DNA of 7,068 nt from NCBI GenBank assembly GCA_025924495.1, contig JAICIG010000411.1:1-7068 (forward strand). The letters are read 5' to 3'. This stretch comes from Pirellulales bacterium (GTDB taxonomy: Bacteria; Planctomycetota; Planctomycetia; Pirellulales; JAICIG01). Below are positions 6,637 through 7,068 of the stretch, piece by piece. The notes beneath the pieces are model-generated. The model saw only the letters and a list, made by a program, of their open reading frames with translations. It had not been told where the DNA came from and made no database searches. The position numbers and the translations under genes were made by a program. Numbering within the stretch: the first letter of the stretch is position 1; each line of letters begins with the position of its first letter.

Positions 6637-6640
6637 CTCC
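6637..6640 (-). promoter_or_regulatory. Ribosome-binding site supporting the TTG start of the nuclease gene
   Basis: GGAG on the minus strand lies 9 nt before the TTG at 6627. There is no ATG or GTG between the upstream in-frame stop and the nuclease domain, so this site is the main support for the TTG start. A CTG at 6657 is a less likely alternative. Confidence 0.45.
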
Positions 6641-6713
6641 GATATTGAGTCCGGCAGCCAGACAAGACCGCCGACTGCGGCCTTACAAGACTCGATTCCA
6701 ATCCTGAACGAAG

Positions 6714-6770
6714 ATGCGACGACCCGCTACAACCCCGTTCGCATGCAGCGACGAACGCAGCATGCGACGA
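6714..6770. repeat. Hairpin and repeat cluster after the small Cys-pair gene
   Basis: TCGCATGC (6739-6746) and GCATGCGA (6760-6767) form a perfect 8 bp stem. After an A-A mismatch it extends by GCG/CGC (6748-6750 with 6756-6758), leaving a 5-nt loop. Two more pairs form at the base if one T is bulged. In addition ATGCGACGA is repeated directly at 6714-6722 and 6762-6770. The hairpin starts about 18 nt beyond the stop codon of the gene at 6788. No U-run follows on the minus strand, so it may stabilise the mRNA end or act as a non-classical terminator. Confidence 0.5.
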
Positions 6771-6787
6771 TGCCCCGGCGAGCGAGG

Positions 6788-7068
6788 CTAGTTATTGCTG
6801 AAATCGAATTGCTCGGCGTGCTTGCGGCCCAGCGGGTTCTTCAAGAACTTCTTGCGGCACTCCGGGCAGAGATCGAAGCGCAACTGCTGATAGACGTCGT
6901 CGCCAATCTCCTCGCTGGCCGAATCGTCCATCCGTTCGAGAATCTCATGAATCTCTTGCAGGTTGTCGCAATCGTCGTCGATCTCCAGCGGATCAAAGGC
7001 GGCGTACACCTCCAACTTCACCACGTAACGCAAGTCGTCTTCCGGATCCAACGGCCGCTTACACAGAT
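6788..7068 (-). CDS. Small acidic Cys-pair (possible zinc-ribbon) protein, 5' end outside window
   Basis: I do not recognise a function. The frame is open to the right edge, reading LCKRPLDPEDDLRYVVKLEV onward to a C-terminal ...QFDFSNN. A TTG at 7051 could serve as a start, but a cysteine (LCKRP) lies just upstream in the same frame, so the gene probably begins beyond the edge and its N-terminus is missing. Visible parts are a beta-like stretch RYVVKLEVYAAFDP, a very acidic middle (DDDCDNLQEIHEILERMDD), and a C-terminal FDLCPECRKKFLKNPLGR with a CPEC pair. CPEC together with a Cys pair around LCKRP would make a four-cysteine zinc site; only one residue of the first pair is visible. The protein looks soluble and cytoplasmic, with no signal or membrane segment. 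It is co-directional with the nuclease gene, 160 bp upstream of it. Confidence 0.75.
   Translation of the reverse strand, partial: LCKRPLDPEDDLRYVVKLEVYAAFDPLEIDDDCDNLQEIHEILERMDDSASEEIGDDVYQQLRFDLCPECRKKFLKNPLGRKHAEQFDFSNN

Noticed and set aside
4948..6648. Rightward 566-codon open frame opposite the leuB-like and nuclease genes
   Set aside because: It is longer than either real gene, but the encoded protein is His/Ala/Asp-rich with no domain, and the opposite strand holds two motif-complete enzymes. High-GC third positions create such shadows.

Overview
This window looks like a chromosomal segment from a high-GC member of the Planctomycetes. That placement is an inference from the style of the proteins (a phosphofructokinase with the variant loop GGPAPAANAV, a BCCP with EAMKVFNEI, and a leuB-type dehydrogenase with RENTED and GGSAPKYTG motifs); no marker gene is present. 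I see no phage, transposon, CRISPR array, toxin-antitoxin or defence genes, no rRNA or tRNA, and no clearly new multi-gene system. It reads as core metabolism.

Layout. At the left edge (1-113, minus) is the first 37 codons of a gene that resembles larB. Next comes an unusually long gene-free stretch (114-708). It carries a very good sigma-70-type promoter (TTGACG-17 nt-TAGAAT, 275-303) pointing right, which would give the next gene a leader of about 400 nt. Then follow three rightward genes: accB (709-1209, biotin carboxyl carrier protein), accC (1314-2660, biotin carboxylase) and a PPi-type phosphofructokinase (2723-4036). From 4072 onward everything is on the minus strand. Read in the direction of transcription (right to left) the order is: a small acidic Cys-pair protein cut by the right edge (6788-7068), a membrane-anchored thermonuclease-like protein (6094-6627, TTG start), a leuB-like beta-decarboxylating dehydrogenase (4933-5994) and an SDR oxidoreductase (4072-4842).

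How they fit together. AccB and AccC form the first half-reaction of acetyl-CoA carboxylase; the carboxyltransferase subunits (AccA/AccD) are not here. The phosphofructokinase sits 62 bp downstream of accC and may be co-transcribed, placing a reversible glycolytic step beside the entry to fatty-acid synthesis. The leuB-like gene appears to have its own promoter (TTGTGA-17 nt-TAGAAT), whose -35 box overlaps the end of the nuclease gene. The plus and minus gene groups converge at 4037-4071.

The points most worth a second look are the long accB leader with its strong promoter, the mixed substrate and cofactor signature of the leuB-like enzyme, and the small Cys-pair protein of unknown function.
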